64,000 nt of DNA from Parastagonospora avenae f. sp. tritici 18332-5. Taxonomy: Eukaryota; Ascomycota; Dothideomycetes; Pleosporales; Phaeosphaeriaceae. Shown here in pieces: positions 1-11,369 of this stretch (position 1 is the first letter of the stretch; each line of letters starts with the position of its first letter). The notes below the pieces were generated by a model, which saw only the letters and a list, made by a program, of their open reading frames with translations, was not told the origin of the DNA and did no database searches. Position numbers and translations under genes: made by a program. The stretch spans positions 1-64,000 of the forward strand of contig JAFJTR010000070.1 in NCBI GenBank assembly GCA_022559985.1, in the 5' to 3' direction.

Positions 1-1
1 G

Positions 2-103
2 CGCTGCTTGGACGCCGCGATCAGCGCGTCTGACCGCGTGACCGAAATCAGTGCGCCTGATCGCGTAGCTGAGGTATTGACGATACTTGTGATCCGACAG
101 TAA
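2..103 (+). CDS. C-terminal end of an upstream gene (partial)
   Basis: One frame is open from base 2 to a TAA at 101-103, 33 codons. The last part holds two adjacent nine-residue units of the form I-S-A-(S/P)-D-R-V-(T/A)-E, encoded at 20-46 and 47-73. Most differences between the two units fall at third codon positions, which favours a translated sequence rather than random DNA. The start and all upstream domains lie outside the window, so no function can be given. It could also be non-coding. Confidence 0.35.
   Translation, partial: RCLDAAISASDRVTEISAPDRVAEVLTILVIRQ
20..73 (+). repeat. Two tandem 27-nt units in the partial left-edge gene
   Basis: The units at 20-46 and 47-73 encode nine-residue repeats. 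They may be the last copies of a longer array to the left of the window. Confidence 0.45.
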
Positions 104-453
104 TGGTCTAGAGGCAAGAGATTCCCGTAGACGTATTCCATTGTCCATTCGCTTGTATTAACATTGACTCTTGTTCAATTGCATGTAATAATATAGGCCA
201 TTGCGCGTGAGTACGCATGGCCATATTGATCAATTGCTGTTGCACATCCAGCAGGAGCACGTCTTGGCAGGGTATTGTGCATTATGTGGCAAGTGTGCTT
301 GACAAGACAGCAAGCAACTCTTTCTTGACGACCGCTGTGGGCGCTCGTATTTTGCTTATGTTCCATGACACATGCCCTCCCAGTTTTCTATCAATCGCTC
401 TCACTTATCGCTATTCATGGCTCTCAAGCCACAAACGTATATCGATCACGAAC
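104..453. other. Intergenic stretch, no gene recognised
   Basis: This separates the left-edge gene from the membrane protein at 454. An ATG at 217 is in frame with that protein, but the extra N-terminus (Cys/Thr/Ser-rich) looks unlike coding sequence. I read the stretch as 5' flank. Confidence 0.4.
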
Positions 454-1838
454 ATGGCGAACGACAACGCTTTCGACCCCACGCCTCGGGCCAGAAAGCG
501 GCTCGCAGGCAGTGGCGAGCCTTTGCCCGCTGCATCTCTGGCGCCACTACATCCTCTCATTGCGGACCTTCAAGCTGCGCGCAACATACCTGGTGCGCAG
601 GCCAGAACGAAGCACAATAAGCCACTCGCTTCCAGACGAGCTAAAGGCAAAGGCGAAGCTCGAGTTGCACATCCATCACGTGAATACGACCCCACTGTAT
701 TCAGCATTCGCAACTTGGCCTATGCACCCGGTCCAAGTGCACGGAGGGCTCCATTACAAACCGAGGCAGAGTCAGGCCCTTCAAGTACTCGCAATGCTAC
801 CGGCGTGGGAGCAAATCCTTCACATATGGTCAATGCTATCCGCGCAGATGAAAGCCTGCAGTTTGCCAATGTTGCAACGAATGAGACGTCCAACTTTGTG
901 GGCTCAACCGCAGCGGACACGGCAACGCAGAACTCTAGGCTTGCGGTTATCGACAATCAGGTGAGACAAATGCCGCACGAAACCCTTATACGTTTCGCTG
1001 GAATGAAGTTAGGCACCAGAATCACAATTGATCTGCATGCCGGCTCGCAGCGCATGGGAGAAGTTACTTTGGCCATCGAGTCTATAGAGATGAGGCACGA
1101 GGAGCGTCCAGCACAAGCAATTGTCACTACGCCTGCGTCAGTGGGTCAGCCGATGCAAGGGTGGAGGCTTGTGGTCCAGAACGAAGCACGCGCTTGGACA
1201 GCGCCATGGATACCTATATGCAAAGCTCTTATTTCCGCGATCAAGATCGTTGCTGCGATTGGTTTGGTGATCCTCGTTGTCGTCAGCGTCATCGCACTTG
1301 CGCTGCTATCAGTTTCATGGATCGCGAACTGTCTAGAACACGCCCAGCCATGGGAAGGTTCAGCCGCAGAACGACCTCCTACACAACACGAGATCTTCTC
1401 GAGAATCGAGACCAGGAGCCAAATCACACTGGGCTTGCTGACTCTTCCTGGAGTCACTGGCGTAGTAATATATTGGCGCGTGCACACCAGCCGTAGGAAT
1501 ATTGGAAACATGAAAGCGGACTGCGAGGCGACGCAACAGATCTGGCTTAAAGATTACCTTGCTACGAGCATTAGATCTCCGGGACGCGAGAGCAAGGCTA
1601 TGGACTGCTGGAGTAAAGCGCTGGAGTGCCTAGTTATGACGACTCTGCAGACTGCGCGTGCTTGCGAGACGGAACGGCAGTAATTCGTGAGGTTGTGAAT
1701 CTGTTTAGGAAAGCCTCTACTACCGGTACCGCTAAACAGGCTGGATGCTTGGCGTCGATCATTGAGGATTCGATACGAGAAATGAATTCTAAGTTCCTGT
1801 TGAGCAACAATTTTGACACGTCGCTGCACCTGTGTTAG
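454..1838 (+). CDS. Hypothetical membrane protein, two predicted helices
   Basis: I do not recognise the family. From the ATG at 454 the protein has a long, polar, Ala/Arg/Ser-rich N-terminal half of about 265 residues. A strongly hydrophobic helix follows (about residues 270-300, rich in Ile, Val and Leu), then a second, weaker one near 335-350 and a short polar tail. The frame of exon 1 runs to a TAA at 1681-1683. However, a 38-nt intron (1613-1650, GTAAAG...CTGCAG) would join it in phase to an amphipathic, helical-looking tail ending at 1838. The intron is shorter than others here, so the 3' end is uncertain: 409 aa without it, 448 aa with it. An in-frame ATG at 217 exists but is judged upstream. 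Confidence 0.5.
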
Positions 1839-3668
1839 ACGAACAAACTCAATTATTGTTCCCACGGGTGAACCGCGGGGATTTGATGAAGTCCGTGTTG
1901 GTCTCCCCGAAGATTTGGGCCCGAGAACTGAAACGATCCGCGCCGCTGAGCCAGTCGGAGGTACCACCGTATCTTTGCGCGAACTATAGCATCACCATTA
2001 TTACCACGCCGCCCCTCGCAACCTCGAAACGAGCTTTTCACCACTATCATCGCTGGAGGATTACCTCTCCTGTCTTTAGGCCTGCAGTCTAAGACCAGTT
2101 TTTCAACTCCTGAGTAAAGCGAAGTTCGCGGGCAAACAAGCTCCAGTCCCCACCATGGCCCCGATCAACTGCTACTCTGGGACACTTTTGCATTAGCTGG
2201 TGCACCGGCAACATTCGTTCACGCCATCGGACGACTTCCCCGCGCGCATCCCCTCATCCAACCACTGGCGTTTGCATAGCAACGAAAGAAGCAATTCTTG
2301 CTCGATTAGCATTAACACGTGACCCCGGATCTACGCAAAGAACGCCAGGTAGGTGCCTAAACGGCAAACTTGCCCTGGCCATCGATCCTCGCTATACACA
2401 ACCCGTCTGGTTCCATCTTTACCACTAGGGGTAACATAACTTGTAGAATCTGATATATTGCTTGCGGTACATCGGATGACTTCGAAAGTGACGGCTAACC
2501 GACCTATTCGAAGATTCGGCATGTTTGACCACACCGGGTCAGCTTCCAGCGCCAGAACTACTGATGAGTTGCAAGACTACAGTCAATGTCGCCAGACATG
2601 CTGCCAGGAAATATGTGCTAGCCTAGCCATCTCCATGTGAGCGCAACGTTAGGAATCTTGGTTCATCGTCTATGCTAGTGCATTAAACGATTCGTGAAGG
2701 GCGCCACAAAAGTTTTTCCTGCCTCTGGGCCGGCGCGGCTGCCATCTCCGCACCTCGTGGAAATACGTACTTAGTGCAAACCGCTCCTGCATTAGCTCAC
2801 AAGCTGGCAGCTTGCGTGATCTGGACTTTAAAATGCTAGTTTGACAGGAGCGCCATCTCCACCAGGCAGACCGTACCATCATTGTGGCAAAGCATTGTAA
2901 TAGAGGTTGCTTGTGTGTGTCTGAGCCCAACCGACCCCGATACCCGATCAAATGAACCACCCTGGTTCTCAAGTTTAATCTTCCAAGATACATGTAAGCG
3001 AATTGTGCAAGCTGCCACCAAACGCCCACCATGCACAGCATGCAACACATTTCGGCACGGTGGCGCCATCGCCATGCATCACTAGACCTGTGAGCGGGCA
3101 GTTTCAGCCACCATCATCGATAAACCTTATACATTCGTTCCAGTTCAACCATTAGCGCAGTATCTATAGCACATGTATCGAGTCAGGTACACTACGATCG
3201 ATCGGCGGTTTCAACCGCCAGCACAACGACAAGCGCCATGCGCGAACAGATTCCAGCCGTCTTTGGTGATCGATAAACTTGAATGCCCTCCATCTCTGGT
3301 TAGGCGCGCTTCATGAGGCGGGCAACTTGTGCGCGTTGCGCTCTGGCTGCAGCGTGGTCGTTCAAAGGTGTCAGCTGAAATCCAGCAAGCTCAATCGGGC
3401 CAGCCCGTACACTTTAAAATAAGCTAAACTTAGGGACTGTTTAGCAAACCTACCTCGACTTGTGGCGGATCTGGTAAAACATTTTGGGGCTCGGTCTTGT
3501 TCGTGGCTGGACCCCGTACATCTATCTACCCGGTAGCACGCACCTTTGGACACCCGCGTTCTCAGGTATTGCCATCATGCCGGGTGGTATCCAACCTCCT
3601 ATCGAGGAGTTGCTCAGCTGGCCGTAAGTAATCGCGCACAAAGTCTGAGTGCAACACATACTGACTTC
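1839..3668. other. 1.8-kb intergenic region, no convincing gene
   Basis: Only short open frames on both strands occur here, without recognisable domains or consistent splice structure. The first 130 bases after 1838 keep an open frame that could be 3' coding sequence of the preceding gene under another splice model. The remainder looks non-coding and includes the promoter of the rhodopsin-type gene. Confidence 0.4.
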
Positions 3669-5126
3669 ATGAGCAGTGTCCCCAACTACATTAATCCTCC
3701 GACCAAGTCCAAATACGTTCTCATCGCTGCTTATGTGCTTGGGCCGATGAGTGTTCTATTGCTTTTGGCGAGATTATGGGTTCGCATACGGCTTCAACGC
3801 AATGCTGGGCTGGACGACTGGCTGATGCTGGCATCGCTGGTAGGAACTTTTTTGATCCAGGCGCAAACATCCACTGACCTTCCCAGTTTCCTATGATCGC
3901 CATGACCGTACTTGATCCCTTGGGTGAGCATCTCATATAGCCTCTCATCAAGCAGTTGCTAACTCTACTTAGTTGTCGAGAAATACCAATTTAATCGCCA
4001 TGTCTGGGACGTCGAATTCGACTATTTTCCCACGCAGCGGAAGCTCGTCATGGCCATTTACGCAACCTTCACTCTCGCGTCTGGTCTCGTCAAGATGTCC
4101 GTTCTTCTCTTCTACCGACGTCTATCCTCCCGCTCCGTGTCTCCCGCCTTCCGATGGACTATGCGAATCATGATGGTCGTCGTCGGTGGCTATACAATAG
4201 CCTTCATCTTAGTACTTATCCTTACATGCAACCCCATCGAAGCATACTGGCTGCAAGTGAAGCTCAGCAATGTCCTGAACAAACAGGGATATCCTCACAA
4301 ATGCATCAACGAAGGTGCAGATATCGTCGCGAACGGGATCGTTTCTACTGTCCAGGACTTCATTGTCGCGTTTCTCCCCTCACTGCTCTGCTGGAAACTC
4401 CAAATGCCCATCCGACAGAAGTTTGCACTCTACGGCATTTTCGCAATCGGTTACTCGACTGTGGCTATCGGTGCGCTTCGCAGTTACGCCACTTACCGTA
4501 TCTATTTTGAAACTTACGATGTCACTTGGAACGCAAACGACTGCTTCCTCTACGCAATTCTCGAATTGCACATTGGCGCAATGTGCGCAAACGCTCCCGC
4601 ACTCAAGGTGTTCTTCAAGCAGATACTGTCCTCAGAACGCGTCACCAAGATCATATCACGTTCTAGCAAGTCGCGATCCAATGGCGGCTCCAAGCAATCC
4701 AGCAGTGCGAAACGAGAGCGTTCCAACACAGCAACCGGGCAGGGACCAAGTGCACTGGTATCGAAGTCTTCAGCTTGGATCCCAATAATGTTCTTGAGGA
4801 GCTCCCATTCTACAAACAGTAGCGGCTACATCTCCGAATCAAACACAAACATCACGACCGATAAGCACGGCGGAATCGTCAATATGGACACATTCGAGCA
4901 TTCAGAAGGTCGACGTAGCGACAGTGATAGCTTATCAGACCCTTCTGCGCCTGAATACAAGGACATGATCTTATCACCACTCAGTCATGGCCCGGATGTT
5001 GAGATGGGGCTTATGCGAGACAGTCACATGAGTGACTTATCGGCATTACCACCGATCCATGCACCCCCTCCATCACCGATGTGGCTCAGACCAATAAGAT
5101 CATTCTCGCCGCGCGCTAGGCAATAA
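3669..5126 (+). CDS. Fungal rhodopsin-domain (PTH11-like) seven-helix protein
   Basis: Exons 3669-3839, 3887-3923 and 3973-5126 give 453 aa. The joined sequence restores family motifs: L-D-D-W in loop 1, K-Y-Q-F-N-R-H-V-W-D across the exon 2/3 junction, and E-L-H-I-G-A-M-C-A-N-A-P-A-L-K near helix 7. Seven hydrophobic helices occupy roughly residues 15-285. A Ser/Asn-rich cytoplasmic tail of about 160 residues follows. The fold is that of the fungal rhodopsin domain family (integral membrane proteins, some PTH11-like receptors). It lacks a CFEM domain and is not a retinal-binding opsin. The ligand is unknown. Two small introns (47 and 49 nt) are typical of this genome. Confidence 0.85.
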
Positions 5127-5374
5127 ATCGCCACTGTATATAGTCAATGGCAGCACTTCCTCAAAACCATAAGCATGTACATTGGCGTTGAATCAAGGCG
5201 GCATTGCATAAAGCACGAATATATAATGACACATGGGTTTAGTGCTCTCTATTAGGAGTCTGCATTTTGAAAAGCTGAGTAATGTATAAAACGCATTTCC
5301 AAAACGACACAAAACCTTGTCTCCTACGCCCTGCGCTTGGTGAAGTAATGTAGTGACGATTTGGCCTGTGACGC

Positions 5375-7071
5375 TCATACAGGTAGAGAAGCAGCAAGTA
5401 TTACCAATGCCCCAAGTCCGTCCATACCTGCACACCACTCTTGCCAATTTGCGCTGTTTTGCACATCATCTGGAAGCTGCGCCATACTCATCGCATTCTC
5501 CTCATCCAGCATCGGGCGAGCATCGACCTTCGCCATGCGCCCACCAAGCTTGATACCAAACACACTATCTCCTCTAGTATCCTGTTTCTTCGCCATCATC
5601 CATTCCGACTCATCGCGCGCCTCCCACAACTGTTTTTGCGCCGGAAGCGGTGCGAGGACGAAGCCGTCAGTCATGAAGCAAGCGCCTGCTGGCTCGGTCG
5701 AGAACAGCATGCGCATGATACTGAATGTGAGCGACGTTCTGGCGTTTTTTGTTAGCAGGGCTAGACATCAGCGTAGTGGCGCTATACCGTCGTCTAGACT
5801 CTTCGTACACCCAGTCTCTGTACGTTGCACCGTAGCTCATTCCCGTGGGTGACGTGCAGTTGAAGTTTCCGATTTTGCAATTCATCGCGCATCCGATAAC
5901 CTGCGATGGGTCAGTGCTTGTTATAAAGTAGTGCTCTTCAGCCATCGTACCCAAGCTGTGGTCAACAGTAGCGTATCGAAGTTATTGTGTTGCGTCTCGC
6001 CTTCGTCTAGCCGCAGCAGCATATAAATCAGAAGCGCTTGCATCGACGACAGAAGCTCCCATGCATCGAGGTCAGTCCACTGATAAATCCGTTCGTTAGA
6101 GAACTATGCTGAAACGAGATGACCCAGGTAGAAGGCTTACTTGCACTTGCAGTCTCTCACATTCAAGCCTGATATTCTTCCATAGAAGCCGTCTGCTAGC
6201 AGTGCTTCCGCTCTCAATCATTCGAATGAGACTGGTGCAACTCGTAAGTGACTCCATGGTCTTGCTCTCCTGATCTGATAGAAATGATGGGTGAATGAAC
6301 AGTGGCGGCGATTTCGGATCTCGTAGCATCATCGGGTAGGATGACAGCAGACGGAGCATGAGCATGGATGTTGTCAGTGCGCCGCCTTTAATCGCGGGCT
6401 TTCTAGTGAAGGAGCGCAGCGCGAGATCGTAATTCGCTGTCATCGAAAGGACTGGGCTAGTTATCGTAGATGTGCCATTGATATAGGAGCCATATTCAAT
6501 TCGCTGGATGTGAGACGGAGTCATGCTATTCTGTGTAGTCCTTTCGACGTCTTCCAAGTCCGAACTTGATGGCATCTCCTTCTCGACGCTGATCAAATTC
6601 CATACGGGATGGCCGCCAACTTCGGAACCAGCAAAATTGAGACCAAAGGACATGTTTGAAACTTCCACAAGCTCCTCATCAATCAACGCTTGAGTCTGGA
6701 TACCTAATAGATCAGGACTTTTGCCACCCGCTGAGTGCAGGTATTCCGTAGATTTGCCAGTCACACATTCGTTCTCCCGGGATGTATTGCCTGGAAGTCG
6801 GCAACGCAAGCTCTTTGTGACGCATCTTGAGCAGGTTGGAAGAGCATTGTCACAACGAGTTTTAGCCTTTGCACAAGGTATGCAAGACCGAGAACGGACA
6901 CTTTTCTCTGCACTGTTTCGCGACCGACAGTAATATCCATGTCTCTTCAAGGTTGCCTCTAAAATCGTGTGAGCTTTTCAACTCATTTAGAATGGTGTGG
7001 AAGTTACCTTTGTTGAAGGGTTTGCTACACAGCTTGCACCGTAATACTGAAGTGCGATCCTGGTCGGACAT
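5375..7071 (-). CDS. C2H2 + Zn2Cys6 transcription factor
   Basis: Five exons read on the minus strand: 7071-7008, 6958-6141, 6103-5951, 5900-5788 and 5738-5375, total 503 aa. The first junction creates a C2H2-type finger (C-x2-C ... H-x3-C, about residues 12-32). It is followed directly by a Zn2Cys6 cluster with C-x2-C-x6-C-x6-C-x2-C-x6-C spacing (about residues 40-70). The last two junctions rebuild the Y-R-D-W-V-Y-E-E-S-R-R-R-T segment and the L-A-P-L-P-A motif common in this finger/cluster subfamily. It is a nuclear DNA-binding regulator; targets are unknown. It shares a 366-bp divergent promoter with the SDR gene at 7438, making that gene a natural candidate target. Branch-point-like GCTAAC is visible in the last intron. 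Confidence 0.87.
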
Positions 7072-7437
7072 TCCGTTTTGAACAGCCGTTGATCAACGTC
7101 TACTGATAAGCCATGTCTTCTAATATGACGTTCAACATTTGTCAGCGTGCAGGCGATGTCCGCATTGGTGCTAGTCTACGGGCGGTACAATTTGTACACC
7201 CAACGAACTGTGGATCTAACCGGATCCATTTTCGGACAGGTACAATTTTGTAGTTTCAATTTTGAATCAATCGCACCAGAACCAGTCGATAGCGAAAGTG
7301 ATCTATTACCCTGCTGGAGTGTGATCGTATAAAGAGAGCAACTGCCTTCGTCAATCAAAACCTCACCCACTTCTCCAATTCTGCCTTTCCAAGAGCATTC
7401 TTTTCACGCAAACTGTCCGGCACTTCATCTAGACACC
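7072..7437. promoter_or_regulatory. Bidirectional promoter between regulator and SDR
   Basis: The 366 bp lie between the start codons of the divergent transcription factor and oxidoreductase. A TATAAA occurs at 7328-7333, about 105 bp before the SDR ATG. No regulator-specific operator can be named from sequence alone. Confidence 0.5.
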
Positions 7438-8376
7438 ATGTCCTCATTCGCCTCTCTCATTGATGCGCCAAATTCACCCACCAAGGTCTTCCATAAAACG
7501 ACCTACCCGGCCCTCGACCCAACGCGGCCCGAGCTATCAGTCAAAGGCAAAACCGTCATCGTTACCGGTGGCGGTACCGGAATCGGTGCTGCGACAGCAA
7601 CATACTTTGCCAAAGCCGGTGCCTCGCTCATCGCCATCCTAGGACGCAGAGAACAGCCTCTACTCGACACCAAAGCCGCCATCAACGAATCCTTCCCATC
7701 GATCCAAGTCTTCGCAATCTCCGTCGACGTCGCAGACAAGGGTGAGACGGATGCAGCTTTCGCCGAAGTAGCAGCCGCAAGCAGCACCAAAAAACTCGAC
7801 GTCTTGATCTCCAACGCAGCTGTCATGGGCAAGCTCGGAACCATCGCGGAAATCGAGTCCAAGAAATGGGTCGACGGCATCTCCACCAATCTCACGATCA
7901 ACTTCAACGTCACCAATGCGTTTCTCGCGCACTGTAGCAAAAATGCCGTGATCGTCGAGTCCAACTCTTGTGCGTCACACATGGACATCGCACCAGGCTT
8001 CTCCACTTACACCGTGGCAAAGCTGGCCACTGCGCGATTCTTTCAATGCGTGCAGTTCGAGAACCCATTCTTGCGCGTCTTCTGTGTACAGCCGGGCGCG
8101 GTCTTGACGGACATGAACCGCGATTCTGGATACCAGGAGCAGAAAGACGGTGAAGGGTTCATGTGGAATGGGAGAGGCGCGGCGTTGCTGGCAAAACACG
8201 ATCATGAGAGTTTGCCGGCGAGTTTTTACGTGTGGTTGTGCAGTGAGGAAGCTGAGTTCTTGAAGGGGAGGTACCTTTGGGCGAATTGGGATGTTGACGA
8301 GCTTAAGGAGAGAAAGAAGGAGATCTTGAGTGGGGATTTCTTGAAGGTGGGATTGCAGGGGTGGCCGTTTGAGTAG
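7438..8376 (+). CDS. Short-chain dehydrogenase/reductase
   Basis: Single-exon gene of 312 aa. A classical SDR nucleotide-binding motif T-G-G-G-T-G-I-G lies near residue 43. S-N-A-A replaces the usual N-N-A-G near 124, and Y-T-V-A-K near 194 supplies the catalytic Tyr/Lys, with Ser in the preceding strand. A P-G-A-V-L-T-D-M segment follows, as in extended-loop SDRs. It should reduce or oxidise a carbonyl/alcohol with NAD(P)(H) in the cytosol; the substrate cannot be told. Its neighbour across a shared promoter is a C2H2/Zn2Cys6 regulator, a common arrangement for pathway-specific control. Confidence 0.88.
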   Translation: MSSFASLIDAPNSPTKVFHKTTYPALDPTRPELSVKGKTVIVTGGGTGIGAATATYFAKAGASLIAILGRREQPLLDTKAAINESFPSIQVFAISVDVADKGETDAAFAEVAAASSTKKLDVLISNAAVMGKLGTIAEIESKKWVDGISTNLTINFNVTNAFLAHCSKNAVIVESNSCASHMDIAPGFSTYTVAKLATARFFQCVQFENPFLRVFCVQPGAVLTDMNRDSGYQEQKDGEGFMWNGRGAALLAKHDHESLPASFYVWLCSEEAEFLKGRYLWANWDVDELKERKKEILSGDFLKVGLQGWPFE

Positions 8377-9094
8377 TTGAAGGCGATGTAGAAAAGATGA
8401 AGATAATGGCTTCTAAGGTTGGTTAAAGAAAAATACTATACGCTCTTTAGTTGCTTGCGGTACATATTCTAGCGTCTGCGTTTTCTGTAAGATGCTCTAG
8501 CAATGTGAAGTTTTGGCTGACTTCCACCTGGTGATGAGACTGTCAAAGCTGCAGCATCGTTTGAGTTGACGTAACATGTGAAGGATCCAAGTAGGACCGA
8601 TGCAGTGGATATTTTTGTGCAAGACTGATGCTCCGAATATCGTAGATGCGACAGCATGATGAGGCTTTGCAGACTGGTAGATACTGCGGTTAAGCTATGT
8701 TAAATTTGAAGACACGGAGCGACAAACAATGCGTCGATGAACCCTTGTTTTTGAAGTTGGTTTAAAGCGAAAAGATTATCTTCAAACACAGGAATGTGGA
8801 ACAGACTTGTTGCGGCACGCACTCATGGTAACGTTAGTGACAAAGCGTTACTAAAATGTTCAACACCTATGAAGTTGTCACCTCCATGCAACGTTGCAAA
8901 GCTTCTAGTCTGTGCATTTTCATGTCCTCACTTGTCTTACTCAGCTCGCATACACCCTGCTAGCCGCACCAGGATGCCGGTAGTCAACGAAATAAAGTTC
9001 GGACCGTTAGGTAGGACCCTGGCATATAATCCCTTTTCTTCCTCGCCTCTCCAGCTTCAGCCACTCCATATTCTCGTTCAAAAGACTTTCCAAA
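8377..9094. other. Intergenic region and promoter of the GH105 gene
   Basis: No gene recognised. A TATA-like TATAAT at 9025-9030 lies about 65 bp before the GH105 start codon. Open frames that continue into the GH105 gene in other phases are not supported. Confidence 0.45.
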
Positions 9095-10352
9095 ATGCGT
9101 TTCTATGGACTCATTGCGAGCGCATTTGCGCTCATCACATCTGGGCATGCGGATCCCCACCAACGGCACGAGTCGTCGCGATACTCACTCCAAATGGCCG
9201 AATCGATAATGTCCAGGCACCAAGGCATCCTCGCTTCTATGTCGGACCGTTCCAGTCTCCTTCAGACTGGCTTCGTGCAAAAAGCTTTTCGGGAGGTAGT
9301 CCGCCAATACCCCAATCACACATCTACGCCGTCGATACATTCGTACATTCAAGCCAGTGTAGACTCGGTGATTCCCACGCTCTCAAACGCTACTCTCGAC
9401 ACCTCTTACCCATTGGATCGACTTAGTAGCGGCAACGGCCTGATTCATGCTTACCAACAAACGAAGAATGAGACGTACCGAAAGGCGTACGAAGCGCTGC
9501 GGACGTCGGTTGATCTGCAGCACCGCAATGCAGAGGGGAGCCTGTGGTATTACGTGTATCCAAACTACACGTACTTAGACGGCATGTACAGTCTCGCTCC
9601 ATTCCTGACGTTGTATTCCACCATCAACAACAACACCAATAGTGCTACTGTGATCGACGACGTGATCCTGCAACTGGATTTGCTCTGGAACCACACTCAT
9701 ACCCCATCTGGCCCTCTCGTGCACGGCTATGATGCTTCGAGTCGCGCATCGTGGGCCAACAACGCTACCGGCGCAAGTCCACATGTGTGGGGCCGAAGTC
9801 TCGGGTGGTACTGTATGGCGTTGATCGACACCTTGCCACTTCTCCCTGAATCAGCTGTTTCGGCGCGCACGTGGCTCCGCGGTCATTTCCGGAGCTTGAT
9901 AAAGAGCCTCGTGAACGCCGTGGATGAAGAGACGGGGGCGTGGTGGCAAGTCCTAGATCAGGCGGAGAGGGAGGGGAATTATGTCGAGAGTAGTGCTAGT
10001 GCAATGTTCGTCTACTCGATTCTCAAGGGGTTAAGGACAGGATATCTCGACGGCCAGGATTGCGATGACGGGAAGATTGCTCAGAGAGCGTATGGGTACT
10101 TGGTGGATTCATTCGTGGTGCAGAATACGGATGGTACGTTGGCGTGGAATGGCACAGTTGGAGTGTGCAGTCTGAACTCCACCGCGTCGTATGAGGTACG
10201 TTCTGTTCATCCTTCGATTGACAGACTAGGGGAAGCTGATGAGTTAATTGCAGTATTACGTTAGTCAGCCAATAGTTTACAACAGCGTCTTGGGGTCAGC
10301 AGCATTTGTGTTGGCGTCGCTGGAGTACGAAAGACTGAACCTCACTGCCTAA
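9095..10352 (+). CDS. Secreted GH105 unsaturated rhamnogalacturonyl hydrolase
   Basis: Exons 9095-10195 and 10254-10352 encode 399 aa. Residues 1-19 form a signal peptide. The body matches the GH105 (YteR/RhiN-like) alpha/alpha-barrel family: a V-H-G-Y-D segment carrying the likely catalytic Asp, a W-G-R-S-L-G-W-Y motif, and, after the intron, the family C-terminus (Y-Y-V-S-Q-P-I-V ... L-A-S-L-E). Such enzymes remove the unsaturated galacturonyl residue left after rhamnogalacturonan lyase action, so this would take part in extracellular pectin breakdown. Many N-glycosylation sequons agree with secretion. The last intron is 58 nt; without splicing the frame ends at 10264 and loses the conserved end. 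The gene is convergent with the EBP gene. Confidence 0.87.
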
Positions 10353-10584
10353 ACGATGAAGCAAAACCTTTCGGATCAAAAAGTTCTATACTCGGATCTA
10401 CTCTAGTATTAGTGAGCCACCAAGCCCGTATATGCAGAGCCAGCATGTCCATCCAGGGTATTTTGTGCCAAAACCATTATGCAACACAACAGCGTCCATT
10501 CCAGCCCCGTGTCTAATAATACAAAATGTTACGAATCGTCTTCAGAGGTCCGTAGTTGCTCAGGCCTAGCAACACAGGCGTGCT

Positions 10585-11369
10585 CTAGTTGAGCTTCTTG
10601 CCGTTCATGCGACCGGACTTGGCCATAAGCTTGGCCGCATCGTTGACAGCGCTGAATGCGCTCACGGTTGCGGTTACGCTCTGGTACATCAAGAAGCCAG
10701 GAATGACAATCCAGAAGAAGTTCATGAGGACGAAGTAGCCCCAGTAGTAGGAAGCTTCAGGACGCGAGTATGAGACGTTGAGGATGTAGTGGTCGAACAT
10801 GGAGGTGGCGTAGTAGAGGATGTCACCGTAGAACTGGCCGAGCGAGACGATGAGCTGGAGGGGGTAGCGGAGGGGGTGGTCGTAGGCGATGAGGCCAGCG
10901 CAAACGAACGAGAGGGGACCCCAGAAGGCCTATCAAATGTTAGTATCAAGGGGGAGTCTGTATAGCAGAGAAGACATACGGCGGTGACAGTCTCCATACA
11001 CAGCACGAAGGCGTCCTGCGTCAGGTACCTCGAATCGCTCAGACTGTATTCCTTCCATAGCTGGCCGAACAGATCCTGCATGCTTCCCATGGTCCTGAAG
11101 TTGACAGCGAAGTATCCCTCGAAAAAGGAGTGAATGCATCCACACAGCACAAACCACATGATGGCTGAGAGATCGCCGTTGCTGAGCGTTGGCCGTATCC
11201 TCTTGACGAGGACAAACGTGATGGCGAAGATGGCAGCGCATCCAGCAGCAAACATGCTGACCAGCTCAAATGTGTTCCATTTGTTGGCGAGGTAGCCCGC
11301 GATCTGGGCCTCGACGGGGTAGTAAGGGTGATACTGCCCGGGGAGGAGCGTGAAGTTGCCGGCGGCCAT
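10585..11369 (-). CDS. EBP-family sterol delta8-delta7 isomerase
   Basis: Exons 11369-10980 and 10929-10585 give 244 aa with about five membrane helices. It carries the emopamil-binding protein hallmarks: I-H-S-F-F-E (the catalytic His and Glu), L-W-K-E-Y ... D-S-R-Y, C-M-E-T-V-T-A (second acidic residue), and H-P-L-R-Y-P-L-Q-L ... G-Q-F-Y-G-D-I-L-Y. These are very close to animal and plant cholestenol isomerase. The family isomerises the delta8 sterol double bond to delta7 in the endoplasmic reticulum, a step that fungi usually assign to the unrelated ERG2 protein. The role here is therefore open (redundant isomerase or another sterol-like substrate). The start at 11369 gives a protein of normal family length. 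Confidence 0.9.

Noticed and set aside
2670..3050. 126-codon minus-strand frame in the 1.8-kb gap
   Set aside because: Cys/Met/Trp-rich composition unlike coding sequence; no ATG-linked domain.
8794..9426. 210-codon frame overlapping the GH105 start
   Set aside because: Different frame from the GH105 signal peptide and body; no family features.
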